64,000 nucleotides of DNA, taken from contig CP047152.1 in NCBI GenBank assembly GCA_041879295.1, positions 3,353,501 to 3,417,500 of the forward strand, read 5' to 3'. The notes under the pieces were generated by a model. That model was not told where the DNA came from. It saw only the letters and a program-made list of their open reading frames with translations, and ran no database searches. This document shows, one piece after another, positions 47,824 to 56,121 of this stretch. This stretch comes from Pseudomonas putida. Its GTDB lineage: Bacteria > Pseudomonadota > Gammaproteobacteria > Pseudomonadales > Pseudomonadaceae. A program made the translations under genes and the position numbers. Each line of letters starts with the position of its first letter. The stretch's first letter is position 1.

Positions 47824-48750
47824 ATGAACAAGTTAGCCAACCGCAGTATAACCTTGTTTCGGAATTGGCACTCCTCCAGCGCTGTCCGTTCGCGACCCTA
47901 CGCTTATCAATTCACAAAAGCGGATTTCGCTCAGACAGACCCCGGTTTATGGTTCCCCATCGCACTCAGTCCAGCACTGGCTCATGATGCAATAAAATCC
48001 CTTCCCAAAAAAGAATTGCTGATCGCACATGCATCTCATCTAGTATATTTTATGGACTATACCACAGCACTAGAGATGACGCATGTCAATGAGGCTGTAC
48101 GTTGCATTGTAACTGGAAGCCTGAAGAAATACTTTGAGAACAAAGAGCGCCGCATCGCTTTAAAAATATACGCGGATGAAGCGTATCACGCATTATTTTC
48201 AAAAGAGATTGCAGATCACGTAGCACAGCATTTCAACTTAGTACGCATCAGGCCCGCTCGCCTAGATAGGCTAGATCGTGTTATAGATAAAAGCCCTCCA
48301 GCGTTCGAATGTTTAACCCGCTTCTGCATCGGATTTGTGTCAGAAACCTTGATCACTCACGAACTCCTTAAGTTATCTAGCGAGGCGCTCGTTGGCCCAG
48401 TGACGAACATGCTAAGGGATCACTTGCATGATGAAGGCCGCCATGCAGTCTTCTTTTCCGAGTGTTTCGTCAGCTTGTGGCGAAATATTTCCAAGATGGA
48501 GAAGGACTATGTGGCTCAAATTTTACCTGAGGTGCTCATAGCTTTCTGCCAGCCCGACCTATCATGCTTGCGAATGCTACTCAGAAACCGACCAGACCTA
48601 GAAGACGAAATTTCTGCTTATGTGGAGGCAAACTGGACGATCCGAATGATCGAGATTTGCGGGCCGACACTTCGAGCAATTCAGCACACTGATTTGCTGG
48701 ATGATGAAGGCTATTTCTTGCAATTCCAATCGGCGGGGTTGATAGCATGA
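47824..48750 (+). CDS. AurF-like diiron N-oxygenase
   Basis: A 308-aa helical protein. Although overall sequence is divergent, a full set of diiron ligands can be placed with the spacing of AurF (p-aminobenzoate N-oxygenase): E84, E119 and H122 (ADEAYHALF), E174 (VSETLITHE), H200, E204 and H207 (DHLHDEGRH). AurF-type enzymes oxidise amines to hydroxylamine, nitroso or nitro groups. GAGG lies 11 bases before the ATG. The gene is markedly AT-rich (for example 48001-48060 has 21 G+C in 60), unlike its flanks, suggesting transfer. Its stop overlaps the start of the exporter gene (ATGA). Confidence 0.72.
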   Translation: MNKLANRSITLFRNWHSSSAVRSRPYAYQFTKADFAQTDPGLWFPIALSPALAHDAIKSLPKKELLIAHASHLVYFMDYTTALEMTHVNEAVRCIVTGSLKKYFENKERRIALKIYADEAYHALFSKEIADHVAQHFNLVRIRPARLDRLDRVIDKSPPAFECLTRFCIGFVSETLITHELLKLSSEALVGPVTNMLRDHLHDEGRHAVFFSECFVSLWRNISKMEKDYVAQILPEVLIAFCQPDLSCLRMLLRNRPDLEDEISAYVEANWTIRMIEICGPTLRAIQHTDLLDDEGYFLQFQSAGLIA

Positions 48751-49934
48751 ACCGCCCCACTGGTTCGCTTCGGCGCCACCTGTGCTCGACGTTGCTGATT
48801 TTGTTATGTCTGCTGGGTGTATTTCCTCTGGACGTGATCCTCCCATCATTCCCGGCGCTCTCAGATGAGTTTCGGGTCAACACAAAACAGATTGCGTACT
48901 CAGTGAGCTTTTTTGCTGTTGGTGTGGCCATGGCGCAAATCGTGATCGGCCCGCTGTCAGATGGCATCGGGCGCAAGCGTTTGTTGCTCGCTGGGTTGAG
49001 CGTATCCATTGTGGGGGCGCTCGGTTGCGTATTTTCAACCCAATATGAAACGTTCATGGCCTTTCGCTTGGTGCAGGCCCTGGGTTGCGGCAGCCTCGTG
49101 CTAGGCCAGGCGCTTGTGCAGGACCTCTACAGCGGTACACAACGCAATGCCATGCGCATCCTGTTAACAAGCGCGAGCGGGTTGTTCATCTCACTGTCAC
49201 CGCTGGCAGGTGCTTTTCTTCAACAGTCGTTTGGCTGGAAGGCAAGCTTTACGGTATTCGTGATCATCGCTGCAATCGTTTCACTTTTATCGTATGTGCT
49301 GCTTCATGACACACCTGCGGCGCGCGACCGAGCGCCCAGTATGTCCAGTTATCGGGTGATGCTGCGAGACACGGACTATCTCGCGCATTCCATGCTGTCC
49401 AGCCTCGCCTTTGCCTGCCATTTTTCCTTTATCGTCATAGCGCCCTTGCTGCTGATGGGCAGGCTGGAGCTGACGGCCTATCAATTCTCTATGGTCTTTA
49501 TCGGCTATGGGTTGGCATACATCGTCGGCGGCATGGCTGCGACCTACTTGAACAGTCGCGTAAGCCCGCAAGCTCAAATAAAAGCAGGCTTGCTGCTTAT
49601 AAGTACTGCGGGCATCACCCTTTTGATGTGGGAATGGGTGGCAGATTTATCTGTGCTGGGGGTTCTACTGCCGATGATTGTCTGTACCACCGGGACAACC
49701 CTGGTACGCCCCGCCGCAACGACCCAGGCTTTGGCGCGCTATCCACGTCAGGCAGGTGCGGCAGCGTCGCTCAATACGACGTTGCTGTTCGCCGGTGCCG
49801 GTTTGACGAGCAGTGTGGTCGCAGGCTTCGAAAGCGCGCTACCGGCAGGCTTGGGCGTGCTGTTCGTGGTGGCCAGCCTGTGCGGGTGGTGGCTGCTTGC
49901 ATGCACCAAGGACGATGGAATGCAACGCTGCTGA
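48747..49934 (+). CDS. Bcr/CflA-type MFS drug exporter
   Basis: A 395-aa MFS protein with 12 membrane segments, of the Bcr/CflA drug-resistance subfamily: PLDVILPSFPALSDEF in helix 1, QIVIGPLSDGIGRKRLLL (motif A) and RLVQALGCGSLVLGQALVQD (motif B). Its start is coupled to the diiron oxygenase stop. GC content is closer to the host than the two enzyme genes. In this context it is the likely exporter and self-resistance protein of the pathway. Confidence 0.85.
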   Translation: MNRPTGSLRRHLCSTLLILLCLLGVFPLDVILPSFPALSDEFRVNTKQIAYSVSFFAVGVAMAQIVIGPLSDGIGRKRLLLAGLSVSIVGALGCVFSTQYETFMAFRLVQALGCGSLVLGQALVQDLYSGTQRNAMRILLTSASGLFISLSPLAGAFLQQSFGWKASFTVFVIIAAIVSLLSYVLLHDTPAARDRAPSMSSYRVMLRDTDYLAHSMLSSLAFACHFSFIVIAPLLLMGRLELTAYQFSMVFIGYGLAYIVGGMAATYLNSRVSPQAQIKAGLLLISTAGITLLMWEWVADLSVLGVLLPMIVCTTGTTLVRPAATTQALARYPRQAGAAASLNTTLLFAGAGLTSSVVAGFESALPAGLGVLFVVASLCGWWLLACTKDDGMQRC

Positions 49935-49953
49935 AACTTTGATCAGGCAAAAA

Positions 49954-49986
49954 AATGCCCGGGTGACGACAAGCGCCCCGGGCATT
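49954..49986. terminator. Bidirectional terminator between exporter and amino-acid transporter
   Basis: AATGCCCGGG (49954-49963) pairs with CCCGGGCATT (49977-49986). On the minus strand the stem is followed by a run of seven T, ending the amino-acid transporter transcript. The plus-strand tail CTTGAAT is weaker. Confidence 0.75.
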
Positions 49987-50005
49987 CTTGAATGAAACGG
50001 GTGAA

Positions 50006-51286
50006 TCAGCTTACAAGGCCGTACACCACAGAGGTCAGCGCAACCAGGCCGACCACAACGACGAACACGTTGGAGGCCGCACCGCTGTACTTGCGCATCG
50101 ATGGCACACGGCGAATGGCGTACATCGGCATGAGGAACAACAGCACCGCGAGAATCGGGCCGCCGAGCGACTCGATCATGCCGAGAATGCTCGGATTGAG
50201 CGTGGCAACGATCCAGCACACCACCAGCATCAGCGCGGCAACTACGCGGTCCAGGGCCTTGGCGCCCGGGCGCGCGCCGGTCTTGGCGATGATGCCCTTC
50301 AGGCCTTCGCTGGCACCGATATAGTGGCCGAGGAACGACTTGGCGATGGCCACGAAGGCGATCAACGGCGCAGCGAACGCGATGGTCGGGTTGCTGAAGT
50401 GGTTGGCCAGGTACGACAGGATCGACAGGTTCTGTGCCTTGGCTTCGGCCAGCTGGGCGCTGCTCAGGGTGAGCACGCAGCTGAACACGAAGAACAACAC
50501 CATCACCACCATCAGCAGGTGGGCACGACGCAGGATCTGGCCGCTGCGCTCGTCGGCGTGCTCGCCGTAACGGCGCTTCTGGTCGACGGCAAAGGCCGAA
50601 ATGATCGGCGAATGGTTGAACGAGAACACCATCACGGGTATGGCCAGCCACAGGGTGTGCAGGAAGGCCGAGGCCGGCGGCACCTGAGTGGCGCTGTCGA
50701 GAATGCCACCGGTCCAGTGCGGCACCAGGTACAGGCCCAGCAACGCCAGAGCAACGATGAACGGGTAGACCAGCAGGCTCATGACCTTGACCGTGGCCTG
50801 CTCCCCGCAGCGCACAATGGCCAGCAGGCCGAGAATCAGCACGAATGACAGGATTGCCCGTGGCGGCGGCTGCATGTGCAGCTGGTGCTCCATGAAGCTG
50901 GACACGGTGTTGGTCAGCGCCACGCTGTAGATAAGCAGGATCGGGAAGATGGCGAAGAAGTACAGCACGGTGATCGAGGCACCGGCGGTGATGCCGAAAT
51001 GCTCCTTGACCACTTCGGTGATGTCGCTGCCATCGCGCCCGGAAAGGACGAAACGGGTCAGCCCGCGATGGGCGAAATAGGTCATCGGGAAGGCCAGCAC
51101 GGCCAGGATCAGCAGCGGCCAGAAGCCGCCAAGGCCCGCGTTGATCGGCAGGAACAGTGTCCCGGCGCCGATGGCTGTGCCGAACAGGCCCAGCATCCAG
51201 GTAGTGTCTTGACGCGCCCAGGTGCCTAGGGTGGCGGGGGTCGATTCTGCAAAGCGTTGTTCAACGCTTGGGGCCTGCTCATTCAT
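50006..51286 (-). CDS. HAAAP-family amino-acid (serine-type) transporter
   Basis: A 426-aa inner-membrane permease with 11 predicted helices, of the hydroxy/aromatic amino-acid permease family (SdaC/YhaO-like): WMLGLFGTAIGAGTLFLPIN near the N-terminus, then PMTYFAHRGLTRFVLSGRDG and SFNHSPIISAFAVDQKRRYG. Serine is the usual substrate for this subgroup, inferred only. The start at 51286 (MNEQAPSVEQ) fits the family. Two copies of GGTTGCACTTG lie 103 and 135 bases upstream. Confidence 0.86.
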   Translation of the reverse strand: MNEQAPSVEQRFAESTPATLGTWARQDTTWMLGLFGTAIGAGTLFLPINAGLGGFWPLLILAVLAFPMTYFAHRGLTRFVLSGRDGSDITEVVKEHFGITAGASITVLYFFAIFPILLIYSVALTNTVSSFMEHQLHMQPPPRAILSFVLILGLLAIVRCGEQATVKVMSLLVYPFIVALALLGLYLVPHWTGGILDSATQVPPASAFLHTLWLAIPVMVFSFNHSPIISAFAVDQKRRYGEHADERSGQILRRAHLLMVVMVLFFVFSCVLTLSSAQLAEAKAQNLSILSYLANHFSNPTIAFAAPLIAFVAIAKSFLGHYIGASEGLKGIIAKTGARPGAKALDRVVAALMLVVCWIVATLNPSILGMIESLGGPILAVLLFLMPMYAIRRVPSMRKYSGAASNVFVVVVGLVALTSVVYGLVS

Positions 51287-51499
51287 TCCGGTGAAGCTCC
51301 ACTCGCAAGACTGCAACAGGCTGAGAATGGCGAAATAGACCTTTCGCCCAACTCAACCGGAAAAGAGGGGCGCGATTGTGCACGGAAAGGTTGCACTTGC
51401 GAAGCCCTTTTCCGAGGAGCGGTTGCACTTGTCTTTACAAGCGGGTTATACCAACAGGCTGCGGGGGGGGCTGGCAGGTGTTGGCCGTGGTTCTTTCGG
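51287..51499. other. Upstream region of the amino-acid transporter with direct repeats
   Basis: No gene seen. GGTTGCACTTG occurs at 51389-51399 and again at 51421-51431, 32 bases apart (about three helical turns), a possible operator for the divergent-facing transporter promoter. An eight-G run follows at 51463-51470 in the + strand. Confidence 0.4.
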
Positions 51500-51740
51500 C
51501 GCCTGTGAAATCGAGCGCCGCCCGGGCGGCGCATCGCGAGCTGCGCTCGCTCCTACGTTTGTTTCGGGCCAGTTATTTCTGTGGGATTTGCGCGCGTACG
51601 CCTTGGCGCATGGCTCGATATCGCGTCGTACAAGCAAGGGGGTCGCGCGCGCCTGTCACAAGCCTCACTGGCCCGAAACAAACGTAGGAGCGAGCGCAGC
51701 TCGCGATGCGCCGCCCGGGCGGCGCTCGATTTCACAGGCG
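51500..51740. repeat. Long palindromic element, copy 1 (74-bp perfect arms, 93-nt core)
   Basis: Positions 51500-51573 and 51667-51740 are a perfect 74-bp inverted repeat, flanking a non-palindromic 93-nt core. The arms include ATCGCGAGCTGCGCTCGC and AACGTAGGAGCGAGC-type segments. No protein is encoded. A second, oppositely oriented copy lies near 61072-61309. It sits downstream of amaC, between it and the amino-acid transporter. I do not recognise it as a named element. Confidence 0.9.
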
Positions 51741-51862
51741 ATGCAAATGCCACGCCCAACACCTACCAGCCCCACCCCGGCGAACTGACTGACGTTACGC
51801 TACGCCCCCTTTCGCGACGCAAGGCCGCTTCCACAGAGGGGCCGCGCAGGCCTTTGGTGGTG

Positions 51863-53059
51863 TTACTTCTGAACGGCAGCGAACGCTTCGGCAACCCGCT
51901 GCAGGTTGGCCGGGCGCAGGCCGGACATGCACACACGGCCGCTGTCGATCAGGTAAACGCCGAACTCGTCACGCAGGCGACGTACCTGCTCGACGCTGAA
52001 GCCGGTGTAGCTGAACATGCCGCGCTGGCGCAGGAAAAACTGGAAGTCCTGGCCCGGCAGCAGCACGGCCAGGGCATCGACCAGCGCCTGGCGCATGTCA
52101 AGGATACGCTTGCGCATCACTTCGACTTCTTCGGCCCACTGGGCATTCAGGCCAGCATCGCTCAGTACGCCGGCAACCAGCTGGGCGCCGAAGTTGGGCG
52201 GGCTGGAGTAGTTGCGGCGCACGGTGGCCTTCAGCTGGCCAAGCACGCTCTGGGCAGTGGCCTCGTCATCGCACACCACCGACAGGCCGCCCACCCGCTC
52301 ACCATACAGCGAGAAGATTTTCGAGAAGGAGTTGCTGACCAGGCACGGCACGCCGGCACGGGCCATTTCGCGGATAGCGTAGGCGTCTTCTACCAGGCCT
52401 TCGGCGAAGCCCTGGTAAGCGATGTCGAGGAATGGGATCAGCTGGCGCGCCTTGACCACTTCGACCACTTGTTGCCACTGGTGCTGCTCCAGATCGGCAC
52501 CGGTAGGGTTGTGGCAGCATGGGTGCAGCAGCACCACGCTGTTGGCCGGCAGGCTTTGCAAGGTGGCCAGCATGCCGTCGAAGTCCACGCCACGGGTGGC
52601 CTGGTCGAAGTACGGGTAGGTGTGCACCTTGAAGCCCGCACCTTCGAAGATGGCGCGGTGGTTGTCCCAGGTCGGGTTGCTGACCCAGACTTCGGACTGC
52701 GGGAAGTAGCGCTTGAGGAAGTCGGCACCGACCTTCAGGGCGCCGGAGCCACCCACGGTCTGTACGGTGGCCACACGGCCGCCGGTCACGGCCGGGTGAT
52801 CGGCACCGAACAGCAGCGCCTGAATGGCTTGGCGGTAGCTGGCCAGGCCTTCCATCGGCAGGTACAGGGAGGCTTCGTGGTCCTGACCGGCAATGCGTTT
52901 TTCCACCGCATCCACCGCCGCCAGTTGCGGCACCACGCCGGCCTCATCGTAGTACAGGCCAATACTCAGGTTGACCTTGTCGGCGCGCGGGTCGGCCTTG
53001 AAGGTTTCCATCAACGAGAGGATCGGGTCGCCGGCATAGGCATCGACATGTTTGAACAC
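51863..53059 (-). CDS. amaC: Aromatic/D-lysine-pathway aminotransferase (class I)
   Basis: A 398-aa PLP enzyme of the AspC/TyrB fold: [58 protein letters not shown], the PLP lysine in [17 protein letters not shown] near residue 250, and the substrate Arg in SGLRPANL. In P. putida the AmaC aminotransferase acts in D-lysine breakdown, and the neighbouring dpkA and amaD genes support this. An L-aromatic aminotransferase (TyrB) role is also possible. It follows dpkA on the same strand after 162 bases containing a REP-like hairpin (53194-53212). Confidence 0.82.
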   Translation of the reverse strand: MFKHVDAYAGDPILSLMETFKADPRADKVNLSIGLYYDEAGVVPQLAAVDAVEKRIAGQDHEASLYLPMEGLASYRQAIQALLFGADHPAVTGGRVATVQTVGGSGALKVGADFLKRYFPQSEVWVSNPTWDNHRAIFEGAGFKVHTYPYFDQATRGVDFDGMLATLQSLPANSVVLLHPCCHNPTGADLEQHQWQQVVEVVKARQLIPFLDIAYQGFAEGLVEDAYAIREMARAGVPCLVSNSFSKIFSLYGERVGGLSVVCDDEATAQSVLGQLKATVRRNYSSPPNFGAQLVAGVLSDAGLNAQWAEEVEVMRKRILDMRQALVDALAVLLPGQDFQFFLRQRGMFSYTGFSVEQVRRLRDEFGVYLIDSGRVCMSGLRPANLQRVAEAFAAVQK

Positions 53060-53193
53060 AGCGTGCAGCTCCTTGGATCAGGACGGTACGGAAAGTCAGC
53101 CCTGAGCATACCCGGAGAGCGGGCTCAGGAACATCCACTATTGTGCAAGGTTGTCTATGCAACATTGCATGGCCGGGGATGAGTGCTGGATTC

Positions 53194-53212
53194 TTCGCGG
53201 GTAACCCGCGAA
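53194..53212. repeat. Single REP-like hairpin between dpkA and amaC
   Basis: TTCGCGGGT-A-ACCCGCGAA, a 9-bp palindrome with a single-base centre and the REP core, directly after the dpkA stop. Confidence 0.7.
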
Positions 53213-53221
53213 AGGGCCGGC

Positions 53222-54247
53222 TCAGCCAAGCAGCTCTTTCAGGCCTTGCAACTCCTGCTCGGTCACCGCCACTCCCTCCTCCTCGGCCACCTCGCGCTCA
53301 CGATAGCGGCGCTCACCCGGCATGCGGGTCAGCCCGACTGCCTGCATCTGCTCCACCAGTTCGCGGCTGCGCTGGGCAAAGCGCTCGCCCTCGGCCTTGC
53401 CCGGGTCGATGACGATGATCAACTGCCCGGTCCATGGCGTTTTCGCCCCCGGATGCCCGGACCAATCGAACTCCCAGGAGAAATGACCGCCGGTCAGCGC
53501 TGCCGCCAGCAACTCGACCATCATCGATAACGCCGAGCCCTTGTGCCCGCCAAATGGCAGCAAGGCCCCGCCTTCCAGAATCGCCTTTGGGTCGGTGGTC
53601 GGCTGGCCATCGGCGTCCACCCCCATGCCCTCCGGCAATTGCTGGCCGGCACGCGCAGCAATTTGCACATCGCCATGGGCCATGGCACTGGTGGCCATGT
53701 CGAATACGATCGGATCATGCTCGGCGCAAGGCGCAGCAAAAGCGATGGGGTTGGTACCGAACAGTGGCTTGCGCGCACCATGCGGCACCACGCAGGTCAT
53801 GCTGTTGACCACGCTGAGGGCTACCAGGCCCTCTTCGGCGAACGGCTCTACATCCGGCCACAACGCAGCGAAGTGGTGCGAGTTGTGGATCGCCAGCACG
53901 GCAATGCCTGCGTTGCGCGCCTTCGCCACCAACAGCTCACGGGCCGCCGCCAGTGCCGGCTGGGCAAAACCGCCCGCAGCATCGACACGCACATACCCGG
54001 CGGCCACGTCGCTGACCTGTGGCGCGGCCTGGCCATCGACCCAGCCGCTGGCCAAGGTCGAGACATAACCGGGCATGCGGAACACCCCATGGCTATGGGC
54101 GCCATCACGCTGGGCGCTGGCGCAGTTGTGGGCCAGCACCCGGGCCACGGCCTCGCTGCACCCATGGCGCTGGAAAATGGCCTGCAACAGGCTTTGCAGC
54201 TCGGTAAACGGCATGCGCACAACGGTGCTGGTGGAAGGTGCGGACAT
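53222..54247 (-). CDS. dpkA: Delta1-piperideine-2-carboxylate reductase
   Basis: A 341-aa enzyme of the malate/lactate dehydrogenase-like Ldh2 fold that reduces delta1-piperideine-2-carboxylate to L-pipecolate (and the pyrroline analogue) with NADPH. Family features: NCASAQRDGAHSHGVFRMPG with the conserved His, AIHNSHHFAALWPDVEPFAE, PLFGTNPIAFAAP and FDMATSAMAHGDV. In P. putida D-lysine catabolism it works after AmaD/AmaC make the cyclic imine. The start at 54247 was chosen over an upstream Met at 54352 that would cross the regulator promoter region. Confidence 0.86.
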   Translation of the reverse strand: MSAPSTSTVVRMPFTELQSLLQAIFQRHGCSEAVARVLAHNCASAQRDGAHSHGVFRMPGYVSTLASGWVDGQAAPQVSDVAAGYVRVDAAGGFAQPALAAARELLVAKARNAGIAVLAIHNSHHFAALWPDVEPFAEEGLVALSVVNSMTCVVPHGARKPLFGTNPIAFAAPCAEHDPIVFDMATSAMAHGDVQIAARAGQQLPEGMGVDADGQPTTDPKAILEGGALLPFGGHKGSALSMMVELLAAALTGGHFSWEFDWSGHPGAKTPWTGQLIIVIDPGKAEGERFAQRSRELVEQMQAVGLTRMPGERRYREREVAEEEGVAVTEQELQGLKELLG

Positions 54248-54310
54248 CTGAAGCTCCTTGTTGATTTTGGAATGGCTACAGCGTTGCAACGACAAAAACT
54301 TTCCTTCATG

Positions 54311-54345
54311 TGACAGCAATCTGTCAAATATTGACTTGATGACAG
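54311..54345. promoter_or_regulatory. Operator candidate between dpkA and the RpiR-type regulator gene
   Basis: TGACAG (54311-54316) and CTGTCA (54321-54326) form an inverted repeat with a 4-base spacer, and a third TGACAG occurs at 54340-54345. The cluster is midway between the two divergent starts, where a shared regulator site is expected. Confidence 0.5.
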
Positions 54346-54389
54346 AAAACATTCATTTTCTTCCCAAGCCTCACCCCTGGAGCCGCAGC

Positions 54390-55262
54390 ATGAGCCAAAT
54401 GATCAAGCAACGCCTGGAAAACAGCCTCGAAGGGGCCGCTGCCTCCGGTCGCAAGATCGCCACCTACATGCTTGCCAACCTGCACGAACTGCCGTTCCAG
54501 ACCTCGGCCAGCATTGCCGCCAAGCTGGGCGTCAGCGAATCCAGCGTCGGGCGCTACTGTCGCTCACTGGGTTATGCCCACCTCAAGGCGCTTAAGCAAG
54601 ACCTGCAGAACGATCTGGGCGATGGCCCGTGGTTGGTAGGTGATCGCCTGCAAGATTACCGCCAGAACCAGGACGCCAGCGACAACGCCGGCAGCCTGGA
54701 ACTGGAAATCGCCGCCCTGGTGCGCGTACACGAGTACCGCCAGAGCCCGGCCTGGCACAACGTGGCGCAACGCCTGGCAAGCAAACCGCGGGTGTTCATC
54801 GCCGGCTTCCAGACCGAGCGTGGCATCGCCATGTGCATGAGCCACCTGCTGCAATACCTGCGCGATAGCGTGCAACTGGTCGACATCAGCGCCGGGCACT
54901 TCGGTGAGGTGTTGCTGGGCCGTGCCGAAGACAGCGCCCTGGTGGTGTTCGAGGCGCGCCGTTATTCCCGCCATGCCCTGATGCTGTGCCAGAAGGCGCG
55001 CGAGGCTGGCATTGCGGTCACCTTGGTGACCGACACTTTCTGTGACTGGGCGGATGCCAATGCCGACGAGGTGTTCCGCATCCCCACCGAGTTCAACCTG
55101 TTCTGGGAATCCACCTCGACGATGCTGTCGTGGGTGCATCTGATGGTCAACGAGGTCTGCAAGAAGCTCGGACCGGATGTTGAAAAACGCTTGGAAGCAA
55201 CTGCCGCTCTACATAACGAATTCGTCGGCTACACCTCGTGGTCGACGGGCAAACAACAATAG
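54390..55262 (+). CDS. RpiR-family regulator of the D-lysine cluster
   Basis: A 290-aa regulator: N-terminal RpiR helix-turn-helix (TYMLANLHELPFQTSASIAA, KLGVSESSVGRYCRSLGYAH) and a C-terminal SIS domain (VFIAGFQTERGIAMCMSHLL; ALVVFEARRYSRHAL) that binds a small ligand. It is divergent from dpkA-amaC and upstream of the transporter and amaD genes, so it probably controls both arms. GGAG 8 bases upstream supports Met 54390; Mets at 54258 and 54339 are alternatives without a site. Confidence 0.86.
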   Translation: MSQMIKQRLENSLEGAAASGRKIATYMLANLHELPFQTSASIAAKLGVSESSVGRYCRSLGYAHLKALKQDLQNDLGDGPWLVGDRLQDYRQNQDASDNAGSLELEIAALVRVHEYRQSPAWHNVAQRLASKPRVFIAGFQTERGIAMCMSHLLQYLRDSVQLVDISAGHFGEVLLGRAEDSALVVFEARRYSRHALMLCQKAREAGIAVTLVTDTFCDWADANADEVFRIPTEFNLFWESTSTMLSWVHLMVNEVCKKLGPDVEKRLEATAALHNEFVGYTSWSTGKQQ

Positions 55263-55284
55263 CAAGAGTGCAATGAGGTGCGAG

Positions 55285-56037
55285 ATGAACAAGTCCATGG
55301 CCTTGGTGGGTGCGTGCGCCCTGCTGCTGGCGGGTGCCGCCAGCGCCGAAACCCTGCGGTTCGCCACCGAGGGTGCCTACCCGCCCTTCAACTATGTAGA
55401 CGCCGATAACAAGCTGCATGGCTTCGATATCGACATCACCCACGCCCTGTGCGAGCAGATGAAAGTCGAATGCACGCTGGTGGCCCAGGACTGGGAAGGC
55501 ATCATCCCCGCCCTGATGGCGCGCAAGTATGACGCCGTGGTGGCGTCGATGATCGACACCGAAGAGCGACGCAAGAAGATCGCCTTCACCGACCACTACT
55601 ACCGCACGCCACTGACCGTAGCGGTTGCCAAGGACAGCAAGATCGACAGCGCCCAGACCGACTTTGTCGGCTACACCGTCGGTGCGCAGTCTTCGTCCAC
55701 CCAGGCCATCTACGCCGAAGACGTGTATGGCAAGGCCGGTGCCGACGTAAAACTGTACCCGACCATGGACGAAGCCAACGCAGACCTGGCGGCCGGCCGC
55801 CTGGACGGTGTGATTGCCGACAAATTCCCGCTGCACGAGTGGATGAACAAGAACGGCGGGGATTGCTGCAAAATCCTTGGCGACGTGGCCGACACCAAAG
55901 CCGATGCCGCCATCGCTGTGCGCAAGGACGACGAAGCCCTGCGCCAGCGCCTGAATACCGCGCTGCAACAGATCGTGGCCAACGGTACCTATCAGAAAAT
56001 CGCCAGCAAATATTTCGCTTTCGATATCTATAACTGA
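55285..56037 (+). CDS. Polar amino-acid ABC transporter substrate-binding protein
   Basis: A 250-aa periplasmic binding protein of the lysine/arginine/ornithine class. It has a signal peptide of ~20 residues (ALLLAGAASA), then LRFATEGAYPPFNYVDADNK, GFDIDITHALCEQM, MIDTEERRKKIAFTDHYY and a YQKIASKYF C-terminus. Basic amino acids are the usual ligands; by context D-lysine or L-lysine. GAGG 6 bases upstream fixes the start. A very stable 44-nt hairpin follows before the permease genes. Confidence 0.9.
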   Translation: MNKSMALVGACALLLAGAASAETLRFATEGAYPPFNYVDADNKLHGFDIDITHALCEQMKVECTLVAQDWEGIIPALMARKYDAVVASMIDTEERRKKIAFTDHYYRTPLTVAVAKDSKIDSAQTDFVGYTVGAQSSSTQAIYAEDVYGKAGADVKLYPTMDEANADLAAGRLDGVIADKFPLHEWMNKNGGDCCKILGDVADTKADAAIAVRKDDEALRQRLNTALQQIVANGTYQKIASKYFAFDIYN

Positions 56038-56052
56038 CCACTGGCCTTGCGC

Positions 56053-56096
56053 CTCACCCTTGCAGGCGCGGGCTTGCCCGCGCCTGCAAGGGTGAG
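56053..56096. repeat. 21-bp perfect hairpin between binding protein and permease
   Basis: Positions 56053-56073 and 56076-56096 are perfect inverted complements with a TT loop; the inner half carries the REP core GCGGGCTTGCCCGC. As with REPs after other ABC binding-protein genes, it likely keeps binding-protein mRNA higher than permease mRNA. Confidence 0.8.
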
Positions 56097-56121
56097 CGCC
56101 CCTCCAAGTTAGGGGTTCGTC

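Noticed and set aside
51378..53182. Open frames running through the palindromic element, including one of 533 codons
   Set aside because: They use palindrome arms and the antisense of amaC; both strands of the element give similar Arg/Ala-rich frames, as expected from an inverted repeat.
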